Assembly: GCA_937948705.1 (NCBI GenBank)
Contig: CALECF010000069.1
Coordinates: 1-12,507 of the forward strand
Source: an uncultured Anaerosolibacter sp.
GTDB taxonomy: Bacteria; Bacillota_A; Clostridia; Peptostreptococcales; Thermotaleaceae
Direction: 5' to 3'
DNA length: 12,507 nt
Within the stretch, counting starts at the first letter, position 1, and the number at the start of each line of letters is the position of its first letter. A model generated the notes under the pieces. That model was not told where the DNA came from and did no database searches. It saw only the letters and a program-made list of their open reading frames with translations. Below, piece by piece: positions 1-6,545 of the stretch. The position numbers were made by a program, and so were the translations under genes.

Positions 1-915
1 CATTTTACGGATTTCTGTTTTCACAATTTTAGTGAGAATCTCATTTACCTCTTTTGAACGATTTTCATACTTTTCTTCAAAATAGGCTAGGGTTTCAACC
101 TTGACGGCATCTATATTCTCATTTCTTGCAGCCTTTTCAACAGTCTGAATAGCAGTCACCAACTTAGCAGTTGCAAATGCCATAACTTCAGCCATAAGCT
201 CAGGGTCCATATCTTTCGTAATGACTTCGGATTTAGGTTGTCCTACTTCTGCCACGATATTTTTTATGAATGTAACGATCTTTTTAATTTCCTCATGGGC
301 AAACATAATTCCATCTAAAAATTGTTCCTCAGTCAGTTCTTTGGCGCCAGCTTCAATCATCATAATTGCATCTTCAGTTCCAGAAACCATGAGATCTAGC
401 TTACTGATTTCTCTTTGTGCACTTGTAGGGTTTACAATATATTCCCCATCGATCATACCAATAGAAACAGAACCTGTTGGCCCCATAAATGGAATATTAG
501 AGATGGATAAAGCAATTGATGAACCGATCATCGCTGCAACATCAGGTGCATAATCTTGGTCCACAGATAAAACTGTAGCAACTACTTGTACATCATTGTG
601 GTAGCCCTTTGGAAAAAGTGGTCTGATGGGCCTGTCAATGAGTCGAGAAGTAAGTATTGCTTTTTCGCTTGGCCGTCCCTCTCTTCTAATAAAACCACCT
701 GGTATTTTACCAACAGCATAGAATCTTTCTTCGTAATCACAGCTTAATGGGAAAAAATCAAGTCCTTGTCTAGGTTCTTTAGATGCACAAGCGGTCACCA
801 AAACAACTGTGTCTCCATATGTAACGGTGCATGATCCCTGGGCAAGTTCCGCTACTTTACCAATTTCAGCAGTAAACGGTCTTCCACCAAGTTCCATTTG
901 AAAAGTTTTTACCAT
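1..915 (-). CDS. pnp: Polynucleotide phosphorylase, N-terminal 305 residues (gene cut by window edge)
   Basis: PNPase is a 3'-5' exoribonuclease that degrades RNA phosphorolytically to nucleoside diphosphates and works in the cytoplasm in mRNA turnover. The visible part begins MVKTFQMELGGRPFTAEIGK and contains the hallmark GGFIRREGRP stretch near residues 73-82, followed by a TSRLIDRPIRPLFPKG segment, which is the first RNase PH domain. The region after about residue 240 reads as the helical linker domain. Family members are about 700 residues long, so the second RNase PH domain and the KH and S1 domains lie beyond the left edge. The ATG at 915 is preceded by a TTGGAGTG ribosome binding site. 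The reading frame is open to base 1. No rpsO gene lies directly upstream, unlike in many bacteria. Confidence 0.97.
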   Translation of the reverse strand, partial: MVKTFQMELGGRPFTAEIGKVAELAQGSCTVTYGDTVVLVTACASKEPRQGLDFFPLSCDYEERFYAVGKIPGGFIRREGRPSEKAILTSRLIDRPIRPLFPKGYHNDVQVVATVLSVDQDYAPDVAAMIGSSIALSISNIPFMGPTGSVSIGMIDGEYIVNPTSAQREISKLDLMVSGTEDAIMMIEAGAKELTEEQFLDGIMFAHEEIKKIVTFIKNIVAEVGQPKSEVITKDMDPELMAEVMAFATAKLVTAIQTVEKAARNENIDAVKVETLAYFEEKYENRSKEVNEILTKIVKTEIRKM

Positions 916-1285
916 ATAAAATCACTCCAATTTTTTATTTCTAACGAAAGTCTACGATTAATTATATAACATTAAAAGGTTTTTTGCGAAGAATTCCTGA
1001 TTATATTTCCATAGTTTACTATTGATCACCCCGATCCATGTTTGTGATGGCATATATTATCATCGTATCATTACAAGTGTACCTTGCTATTCCGATTATA
1101 ACCATTTATAATTAACTTATATTATAACAAAATAAAGCAAACATAACAAACTAATTTATAGTTGGAATTGTTTAAGGGTATCTATTTAACCCAATATGAT
1201 GATTCTATGTGCCCGAGGCAGTTGTCCACTATGAACAAAGTGTGACTGGCTATACATAATCGTTATGAAAGAAAGAGGTAATGGC
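916..1285. other. Divergent intergenic region, pnp leader and Nudix upstream region
   Basis: This gap of 370 bases holds no gene on either strand. On the minus strand it carries a good promoter at 1121-1149, giving a pnp leader of about 200 nt. A second, weaker minus-strand -10 (TATAAT, reading down from 966 to 961) with TTCGCA 18 bases upstream would give a leader of about 40 nt. I found no convincing plus-strand promoter for the Nudix gene. No riboswitch fold was recognised. Confidence 0.6.
1121..1149 (-). promoter_or_regulatory. Probable pnp promoter (sigma-A type)
   Basis: Read on the minus strand: -35 TTGTTA (1149-1144), a 17-base spacer, and a perfect -10 TATAAT (1126-1121) preceded by TGT, so it is an extended -10. 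It would produce a long pnp leader. PNPase leaders in enterobacteria are targets of autoregulation, but nothing here proves that for this gene. Confidence 0.6.
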
Positions 1286-1810
1286 TTGAGATTAATAAAG
1301 AAAATGATCCACAAAGACGTAAGTAGCTTAGAAGGAACAATATTTGAGAGAAAATCTGCTAGAGGAATTATTTTAGATGATTCAAAGATTCTTTTGTTAT
1401 ATACAAAAAGATATAATGACTATAGCTTTCCAGGCGGTGGTGTTGACTTAGAAGAAGATTTGATTACTGGACTTAAAAGAGAACTGGCAGAGGAAACTGG
1501 TGCTCACAATATCCAGATTGTTCGTGAGTTTGGTGCTATAGATGAATACCGACCCCATTATAAACCGGAATATGACTTGATACATATGATGTCTTATTTT
1601 TATATTTGCCAGGTTGATGCGGATTTTGACAACATGAAGCTTGAGGATTATGAGCTGGCCAATGGCATGGTACCAGTGTGGATCGATATTCATGAAGCCA
1701 TAGCACACAATAGAGGGGTGATTGGGAATCAAGAATCATCCATGGGTTTTTCTATTGAAAGAGAAACATTGGTGCTAGAGTTAATCGTTAAAGAGTTATT
1801 GAAGGGTTAA
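1286..1810 (+). CDS. Nudix hydrolase
   Basis: This cytoplasmic enzyme is predicted to cleave a nucleoside diphosphate linked to another moiety; the substrate cannot be read from sequence. The Nudix box is complete: with the start used here, G51-x5-E57-x7-R65-E66-L67-x-E69-E70-x-G72, within PGGGVDLEED and KRELAEETGA. A beta-strand pair (ARGIILDDSKILLLYTKRY) precedes it, as expected for the fold. I chose the TTG at 1286 because an AGAGG ribosome binding site (1274-1278) lies seven bases before it and the protein then starts MRLIKKMIHKD. An ATG at 1265 in the same frame would add seven residues but has no ribosome binding site. Length is 174 aa. The gene is single, divergent from pnp and convergent with the YciI-like gene. 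Confidence 0.9.
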   Translation: MRLIKKMIHKDVSSLEGTIFERKSARGIILDDSKILLLYTKRYNDYSFPGGGVDLEEDLITGLKRELAEETGAHNIQIVREFGAIDEYRPHYKPEYDLIHMMSYFYICQVDADFDNMKLEDYELANGMVPVWIDIHEAIAHNRGVIGNQESSMGFSIERETLVLELIVKELLKG

Positions 1811-1820
1811 TTGAGCAATG

Positions 1821-1852
1821 AATAAAGGAATGGCACATGCCATTCCTTTATT
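1821..1852. terminator. Bidirectional terminator between Nudix and YciI-like genes
   Basis: A perfect 15-bp inverted repeat, AATAAAGGAATGGCA then CA then TGCCATTCCTTTATT, with A-rich and T-rich outer ends on both strands. It serves both convergent genes. The stop codon of the minus-strand gene (1848-1850) lies inside the stem. Confidence 0.85.
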
Positions 1853-2111
1853 CTATATTACTTCGCCATTCTTTCAATATTAGCCTTCTAGCGTGATGCA
1901 GAACTGCAGGGTCGTTTTTGGCTAGACTTTCAGCTTCTTCATAGGAGTTCACACGATATATAACCAAACCCCCGCTGTGATCTGTAAATGGTCCCTTGGC
2001 AAAAATCTTACCTTCATCTATGTATTTTTGAAGATACTCCTTGTGAGTTGTAAGAAGTTCTGCATCTTTTTTTGGGTCAATGGTTTCTAGTATGGCAGCA
2101 TAAAGTATCAT
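1848..2111 (-). CDS. YciI-like family protein
   Basis: A protein of 87 residues of the YciI/DGPF ferredoxin-like fold: it opens MILYAAILETID, has TTHKEYLQKYIDEGKIFAKGPF around residues 21-42, then a GGLVIYRVNSYEEAESLAKNDP segment. His23 and Asp44 sit where the family has its conserved His and Asp. Family members are small dimeric cytoplasmic proteins whose function is mostly unknown; some are fused to or act as dehalogenase-like or muconolactone-isomerase-like enzymes, so no reaction is assigned. The ATG at 2111 follows a run of G residues (GGGGGG) as ribosome binding site. The gene has its own promoter and terminator. Confidence 0.85.
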   Translation of the reverse strand: MILYAAILETIDPKKDAELLTTHKEYLQKYIDEGKIFAKGPFTDHSGGLVIYRVNSYEEAESLAKNDPAVLHHARRLILKEWRSNIE

Positions 2112-2146
2112 AAAAAATCCCCCCCATTTCTTGTCTATTTGAGTAA

Positions 2147-2175
2147 ATTTTATATGACAGATACGCTAAAATCAA
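2147..2175 (-). promoter_or_regulatory. Probable promoter of the YciI-like gene
   Basis: On the minus strand: -35 TTGATT (2175-2170), a 17-base spacer, and -10 TAAAAT (2152-2147). The transcript would start about 30 nt before the ATG at 2111. Confidence 0.55.
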
Positions 2176-2239
2176 TAGACAGATTTGAAAGATTTTGAAA
2201 ATAGGACTTGATATATTCAAGTTCTAGTAACTATAAATT

Positions 2240-2273
2240 AAAAGGGGCTAGAGGATTTGATATCTCCCTAACC
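2240..2273 (-). terminator. Terminator of the PadR-HAAS-DUF4097 operon
   Basis: On the minus strand GGGTTAGGG pairs with CTCTAGCCC (two wobble pairs) around a short loop, and the stem is followed by CTTTTAATTT. It lies just after the stop of the last operon gene. Confidence 0.65.
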
Positions 2274-2295
2274 CGGTTCTTAAAATTTTTATGCA

Positions 2296-3192
2296 TTACT
2301 GAATGGTAATATCCCCTGAACTACTTTTCGCAAGGATAGAATGGGTGCCATCCTTTACGATACCCTTTAATTCATTTTTTTCTGTTTTTTCATTGACCGT
2401 AATAGGGAAGCTGCAAGTAATATTACCAGATAGCGCATTTGCATCTAAGTAAAATGCTGCATCGTCGGGTAGATCGATATCAAGATTGCCTGATAATACC
2501 TTCAGTTTGATCTGATTATTAAAGGTGGTATAGTGTACTGATATATCTCCAGAGGAGGATTCACCCTCTAAATCTCCTTGGAAATCACGGAGCTGCATAT
2601 TTCCAGACAGCATGTGAATACGAGAAGATTCTGTCACTAGATTTTCACCTAGAAAATCCCCAGAGGAACCCTTAAATTCAAAGTCTTTTACGTTTAAGCC
2701 ATTGATTGTCGCATTTCCTGATAGAAGATTAAATGTTGCGGCGTTAAGTGTCATTGAATCCATCAAAGTCACATCACCAGATGAGGAATGAACTTTTAGG
2801 TCTCCTTTATAGTTTTTCGGTACGTAAATATCCAGGGTTAGGTTTGATGAAAAAAACCCAAAGTTTACTTTGTGGGTATCAGCAAGCTTAATGACTAGAC
2901 GATTCCCAGAGGGAACCATGGATAGTTCAGGCAGTTCCTTGGTACTGATTCTTCCATACAGGTGGGCCCTAACGTCAGTCCGTTCCTCAGGAATGATATG
3001 GATTTCTGCAGAAGTTCCTTCTATTTGAAGTTGATCAATACCTTCTATGCTGCTGTTCTTTTCTTCATCTACAGGATTACCTTCATGAATAGCCGATTCG
3101 AAGCCTCCTGTAAGGTTAATAATGGTTAGGCCGATACCGATAGAAATCAGGGCAACGGCTGCTAGGGATAGTACGAGCTTCTTAATATTCAT
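2296..3192 (-). CDS. DUF4097 ('toastrack') surface beta-repeat protein
   Basis: A 298-residue membrane-anchored or secreted protein with one hydrophobic segment at residues 5-26 and a long beta-rich ectodomain. From residue 137 it carries a repeat about every 19-20 residues in two alternating flavours: SSGD (137, 176, 213, 291) and LSGN (157, 195, 233, 254), typical of DUF4097 solenoid-like domains. Related domains occur in LiaX- and LiaF-type envelope-stress proteins. I chose the ATG at 3192 because AGGAGG lies seven bases upstream and the product then starts with a normal membrane segment (MNIKKLVLSL); an in-frame start 13 codons earlier overlaps the previous gene and lacks such a site. It is the last gene of the operon, 11 bases after the HAAS gene. 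The molecular role is unknown; sensing or shielding of envelope damage is an inference. Confidence 0.88.
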   Translation of the reverse strand: MNIKKLVLSLAAVALISIGIGLTIINLTGGFESAIHEGNPVDEEKNSSIEGIDQLQIEGTSAEIHIIPEERTDVRAHLYGRISTKELPELSMVPSGNRLVIKLADTHKVNFGFFSSNLTLDIYVPKNYKGDLKVHSSSGDVTLMDSMTLNAATFNLLSGNATINGLNVKDFEFKGSSGDFLGENLVTESSRIHMLSGNMQLRDFQGDLEGESSSGDISVHYTTFNNQIKLKVLSGNLDIDLPDDAAFYLDANALSGNITCSFPITVNEKTEKNELKGIVKDGTHSILAKSSSGDITIQ

Positions 3193-3203
3193 ATGAAAAC
3201 CTC

Positions 3204-3776
3204 CTAGTTTTTGATAATATCTACATTCCACTTTAGGTATCTGATAGTGCCTTTAAAAAGGATCTTCCCTAAGAAGATATCAAAAATGAAGAATAGTATA
3301 CCTAGGGCGATAAGGCCAATACCTATAAAAAATGAAGCCACGGGATGCAAGGATAAAGCGACCCAGTCGGTTCCCACGAGAAATTTTAAGAATGGTGCAG
3401 CAATGGCAGTGATACCTGCAATGGTCACTCCAAATGCCGCGGTAAAAAGACCAATTAATATTCCCACCATGGCTAAGAATGGCCCCAGCACAATGATGAG
3501 ATTAAAAAAGCCTAGAGAAACAGCAGACAGCACTGCCTTTAAAATATTGGATGGGGTAGGATTATTTTGTGCGGTAGTAATCACTGCATTGGCTTTATAG
3601 GATTTTGCAATGGACTTTGGATCCCCAAGACCTTGGGTGATGGCCTCTTCAGTTTTTCCCTTTTCTATACCTACAAGAAAATGTTCTTCGTAATCGTACA
3701 AAATATCTTCCAGCTCTTCAGTGGGTAAACCTTGAAGCTCTGCACGTAACGTTTTTAGAAATTCAATTTTATTCAT
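3204..3776 (-). CDS. HAAS-domain (DUF1700) integral membrane protein
   Basis: A 190-residue protein with an N-terminal cytosolic HAAS helical domain (about residues 1-65: [18 protein letters not shown], then [17 protein letters not shown] and [12 protein letters not shown]) followed by several hydrophobic segments (about 80-130 and 145-175). HAAS domains are partners of PadR regulators in envelope-stress modules and are thought to pass a membrane signal to the regulator. I chose the ATG at 3776 because AAGGAGGG lies just upstream and the domain begins here. The start overlaps the padR stop by eight bases (ATGAATAA), which suggests translational coupling. A longer in-frame reading would run deep into the padR gene and is not credible. 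Confidence 0.92.
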   Translation of the reverse strand: MNKIEFLKTLRAELQGLPTEELEDILYDYEEHFLVGIEKGKTEEAITQGLGDPKSIAKSYKANAVITTAQNNPTPSNILKAVLSAVSLGFFNLIIVLGPFLAMVGILIGLFTAAFGVTIAGITAIAAPFLKFLVGTDWVALSLHPVASFFIGIGLIALGILFFIFDIFLGKILFKGTIRYLKWNVDIIKN

Positions 3777-4092
3777 GTTCTCCCTCCTTTGAAATAATGG
3801 TTTGCACACCATTGACAAAACTATTCCACTCTGTAACAAGGGCTTCCTTTGTTTCTCTGCCAAGATCAGTAATTCTATAGTACTTTCTAGGTGGTCCTCC
3901 TGTGGATTCTTGTAGATAGGTATCAAAATATCCTTCCTTTTGGAGTCTCCTCAATAAAGGATATATGGTCCCTTCTGATATGTGAATATACTCTGAGATT
4001 TCTTCCACCAATTCATAGCCATAGTAATCTTGCTTACTTAGCAGGACCAAAACACATAGCTCTAGGACACCCTTTTTAAATTGAATATTCAT
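3769..4092 (-). CDS. PadR-family transcriptional regulator
   Basis: A 107-residue winged-helix repressor. The family signature is clear: [27 protein letters not shown], then [17 protein letters not shown] (recognition helix, about residues 39-55) and the wing [16 protein letters not shown] (about 65-80), followed by a C-terminal dimerisation helix. Family members repress target promoters until a stress signal or ligand is bound. It is the first gene of a three-gene operon with HAAS and DUF4097 genes and very likely controls its own promoter, which holds a 23-bp inverted repeat. The ATG at 4092 follows GAGAGGA. The inducing signal is unknown. Confidence 0.95.
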   Translation of the reverse strand: MNIQFKKGVLELCVLVLLSKQDYYGYELVEEISEYIHISEGTIYPLLRRLQKEGYFDTYLQESTGGPPRKYYRITDLGRETKEALVTEWNSFVNGVQTIISKEGEHE

Positions 4093-4134
4093 ATTGGCTT
4101 CCTCTCTTTGTTGCGTTTTTTATTCTGTAACAAC

Positions 4135-4163
4135 AGTATACTACACAGTACTATACTATGCAA
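4135..4163 (-). promoter_or_regulatory. padR operon promoter with overlapping inverted-repeat operator
   Basis: On the minus strand: -35 TTGCAT (4163-4158), a 17-base spacer, and -10 TATACT (4140-4135), about 40 bases before the padR ATG. The stretch 4135-4157 is an inverted repeat: half-sites AGTATAGTAC and GTAGTATACT around a central TGT, matching at nine of ten positions. It covers the whole spacer and the -10, so a bound repressor would block RNA polymerase. PadR as the binder is an inference from the adjacent gene. Confidence 0.75.
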
Positions 4164-4204
4164 GGTACTAAGTAATATTCTTAAATTTACGCTGTTAGAT
4201 CAAT

Positions 4205-4233
4205 TTGTCAAGTTATAGTACAAGATGAATAGT
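4205..4233 (+). promoter_or_regulatory. Possible promoter of the HD-GYP receptor gene
   Basis: TTGTCA (4205-4210), a 17-base spacer, and a weak -10 AATAGT (4228-4233), about 150 bases before the start codon. Two TATAGTAC/ATAGTAC words (4214-4221 and 4229-4235) that match the half-site of the padR operator overlap it. Confidence 0.3.
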
Positions 4234-4384
4234 ACTTTAAATACAAATGGAAATATTTTCAAGAACATCATGTATATTAAGGAAGGAAAAACACGAAGTA
4301 AGTCGAATAGAGTAAGAGTTAAGTAAATTAAATGAAAATGTAGAGGTATGTGACACTATAACAATTGGCAAAAGAGGGATTTGG

Positions 4385-6226
4385 GTGAAAATTAGTATAA
4401 GAAAAAAAGTAACAATCATGGTACTTATTTTGACATTAGCCTCTGTGTCTACCCTAGGGGCTATGGTATATAAAAATGCAAAGGATATTTTAATCAATGA
4501 TATCAAATTTAAAAGCTACAGTACGTTAACGAATATTTATGACTATTTTTTGAAAAATTTTATGAACAGCATGGAATACGTAGTAACCTATTGGGCCGAA
4601 AATGAGAGTATTGTCAATTATGAAAAAGAAGAACATCATCCTAAAATGGTGACTTCCATACCGAAATCTTTTGAGCCTATAGCCAATCAGTGGCAGGGCT
4701 ATATGGCAGCCAACCCGGATACAGCTTGGATATATCTTGGTTCTGAGGACGATGGATCTATTTATATTACACCCCTAGATCCTACCATGCCAGGGGAATA
4801 CGATTGCAGAGAAAGGGAATGGTATCAACGTACGGTTGAAAACGATGGCAAAGTGATTTGGACAGAACCCTATCTAGATGCAGGTGATTCGGGAGAAGTG
4901 ATTGTTACCGTGGCAAAGGCTGTCAAGAGAGGAGAAAAGCTGGTAGGCGTAGTCGGAATGGATATCAAGCTTAATAAATTTTCTCAAATCATTAAGAATA
5001 TGATGTTTGGAGAAAAAGGATACTTGATGCTAATGAGCAGTACAGGGGATGTCTATGCACATCCCGATAAAAGCCTGCTGATGAGCAATGTAAGGGAAGA
5101 AGAGTGGTTTAAGAAACCTCTTTTAAATAGCAGTGGGACGGATCTATATGATGCCAAAGATGGAAAGCAACACATTGTTTCTTACATGACTGTTCCTGAG
5201 ACGGATTGGAAGTTAGTAGGGATTATGGAGGTAAATATTGCTGAAATGATTATACCCATTAAAAATAAGGTACTTGCTATAGGCCTTATAAGTATTGTGA
5301 TTACGCTGATCTTGGGATCTGGATTATCACTCATCGTAACAAGGCCGGTAGAAAAAATAATGGAAGTTATTCATAGGATTTCTGAGGGCGATATGGGTGT
5401 CCGTGTGGAAATTCATTCGAAGGACGAGTTTAAGATACTAGGTGATAAGTTTAATGAGATGCTGGGTGAAATTCAACAATTATTAGAAGAGAGAAATATT
5501 CATGTACAAGAATTGGTTATAAAGAATGAAGAAATTAAATTGCAAAATGATGAAATACGCCTTTTTTCTGAGAATTCAGAGGCGATGAATCAAGAGTTGG
5601 CTTTACTGGTAGATGAAATTAGAAAAAATTATTTATCGACTGTAAAAGCACTAGCGAATTCTATCGAAGCAAACGATGAATATACCAGAGGCCATTGTGA
5701 GCGCGTTAGAAATATTTCAATGGCAATCGCCAGGGCTATGGAACTAGATACTAGGGAAACTAATAATCTTGAGTTCGCCAGCGTACTCCATGATATAGGA
5801 AAAATTGGGATACCTAGAGAGATCCTTCATAAGGAGAGGGGATTGACCTTCGAAGAATATGAGACTATAAAGAGCCATCCCCGAATAGGGTTTGATATTC
5901 TAGCGGGGGTGGATTTTCTCAAAGAGAGCAGCGAGATGATTTATCAACATCATGAAAGAGTGAATGGTGGTGGATACCCTCGAGGATTGGTGGGTGATGA
6001 AATCAGTCTAGCAGCGAAGGTATTGACGGTGGCTGATGCCTATGACGCTATGACCAGTACAAGACCCTATCGAAAAATTCCTCTAACTCAGGATGAGGCT
6101 GTACGCCAACTGCAAGAAGGAAAGGGAGTTCAGTTTGACATTGAAGTAGTAGATGTATTCGTAAAGATCTTAGGTAAAGAGAATTCTGTAATAGATGTCA
6201 TTACACTAGAGTACAGTGCAGGGTAA
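4385..6226 (+). CDS. dCache-HAMP-HD-GYP receptor, predicted c-di-GMP phosphodiesterase
   Basis: A 613-residue membrane receptor. Order: membrane segment (10-28), extracellular dCache domain (about 34-285), second membrane segment (295-317), HAMP (about 318-370), coiled coil (about 365-415), HD-GYP domain (416-600). The HD-GYP metal ligands are all present: E428, H437, H469-D470, H498, H522-H523 and D551, with K473; the signature reads HHERVNGGGYPRGL, with Asn527 where the family usually has Asp. It should hydrolyse c-di-GMP in response to an outside ligand. The dCache domain has Y139, R144, W146, Y147, Y163 and D193, the pattern of amino-acid-binding dCache domains. The start is GTG at 4385, with GAGGG six bases upstream. 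It is a single gene with its own terminator. Confidence 0.93.
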   Translation: MKISIRKKVTIMVLILTLASVSTLGAMVYKNAKDILINDIKFKSYSTLTNIYDYFLKNFMNSMEYVVTYWAENESIVNYEKEEHHPKMVTSIPKSFEPIANQWQGYMAANPDTAWIYLGSEDDGSIYITPLDPTMPGEYDCREREWYQRTVENDGKVIWTEPYLDAGDSGEVIVTVAKAVKRGEKLVGVVGMDIKLNKFSQIIKNMMFGEKGYLMLMSSTGDVYAHPDKSLLMSNVREEEWFKKPLLNSSGTDLYDAKDGKQHIVSYMTVPETDWKLVGIMEVNIAEMIIPIKNKVLAIGLISIVITLILGSGLSLIVTRPVEKIMEVIHRISEGDMGVRVEIHSKDEFKILGDKFNEMLGEIQQLLEERNIHVQELVIKNEEIKLQNDEIRLFSENSEAMNQELALLVDEIRKNYLSTVKALANSIEANDEYTRGHCERVRNISMAIARAMELDTRETNNLEFASVLHDIGKIGIPREILHKERGLTFEEYETIKSHPRIGFDILAGVDFLKESSEMIYQHHERVNGGGYPRGLVGDEISLAAKVLTVADAYDAMTSTRPYRKIPLTQDEAVRQLQEGKGVQFDIEVVDVFVKILGKENSVIDVITLEYSAG

Positions 6227-6267
6227 TGACATCCATGAGATCATATAATAAGTTTTAAGCAGAAAGA

Positions 6268-6293
6268 GGCAAAGAAAATTCTTTGCCTTTTTT
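6268..6293 (+). terminator. Terminator of the HD-GYP receptor gene
   Basis: GGCAAAGAA and TTCTTTGCC form a nine-pair stem (possible two-base gap, so the inner pairs open into a loop), followed by six T residues. It lies about 40 bases after the stop. Confidence 0.85.
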
Positions 6294-6336
6294 GTATGTA
6301 TTTTTTATTTATATTTTAAAAAGTATTAACAAGGTA

Positions 6337-6365
6337 TTGACAATAGAGGAGGAAAACAGTAATAT
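6337..6365 (+). promoter_or_regulatory. Sigma-A promoter of the FMN-binding surface protein gene
   Basis: A perfect -35 TTGACA (6337-6342), a 17-base spacer, and -10 TAATAT (6360-6365). Transcription would start near 6372 and give a leader of about 170 nt. The Fur box lies directly downstream, over the start of transcription. Confidence 0.8.
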
Positions 6366-6375
6366 GTAATAGTGT

Positions 6376-6394
6376 GAAAATGATAATTATTATC
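6376..6394. promoter_or_regulatory. Fur box (ferric uptake regulator operator)
   Basis: GAAAATGATAATTATTATC matches the classical 19-bp Fur box GATAATGATAATCATTATC at 17 of 19 positions. It contains a perfect 7-1-7 inverted repeat, TGATAATTATTATCA (6381-6395). Its place just after the -10 suits iron-dependent repression of the gene at 6546. Confidence 0.8.
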
Positions 6395-6487
6395 AAGCAT
6401 TATATATTATCAAATTGGGGAGGTGCTGTAAAAACTTTGTAATTCAAGCAATTATTTTTATAGGATGGATGTAACAAGAATACAAAA

Positions 6488-6519
6488 GATGTTCATCGTG
6501 AAGATCTCACGGGGGCATC
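6488..6519 (+). other. Leader hairpin before the FMN-binding protein gene
   Basis: In the long leader, GATGTTC pairs with GGGGCATC (two wobble pairs, one spare base) and CGTGA pairs with TCACG, with a two-base bulge and an AGATC loop. There is no T tract, so it is not a terminator. It ends about 15 bases before the ribosome binding site (AGAGGAGG, 6532-6539) and could affect translation or RNA stability. The rest of the gap 6294-6545 holds the promoter and Fur box and no convincing gene. Confidence 0.4.
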
Positions 6520-6545
6520 ATACAAAACTTTAGAGGAGGATTATC

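Noticed and set aside
221..553. Plus-strand frame of 110 codons within pnp
   Set aside because: The opposite strand encodes the clear PNPase domain; this frame is a mirror of it.
3211..3600. Plus-strand frame of 129 codons across the HAAS gene
   Set aside because: Antisense to a well-supported HAAS protein, with no family resemblance or ribosome binding site.
4093..4384. c-di-GMP riboswitch upstream of the HD-GYP gene
   Set aside because: I looked for the conserved c-di-GMP-I core and paired arms and saw none; the gap holds promoters and repeats only.
6465..6533. 22-codon frame in the leader of the FMN-binding protein gene as a real gene
   Set aside because: No usable ribosome binding site and no recognisable peptide; kept only as part of a low-scored finding.
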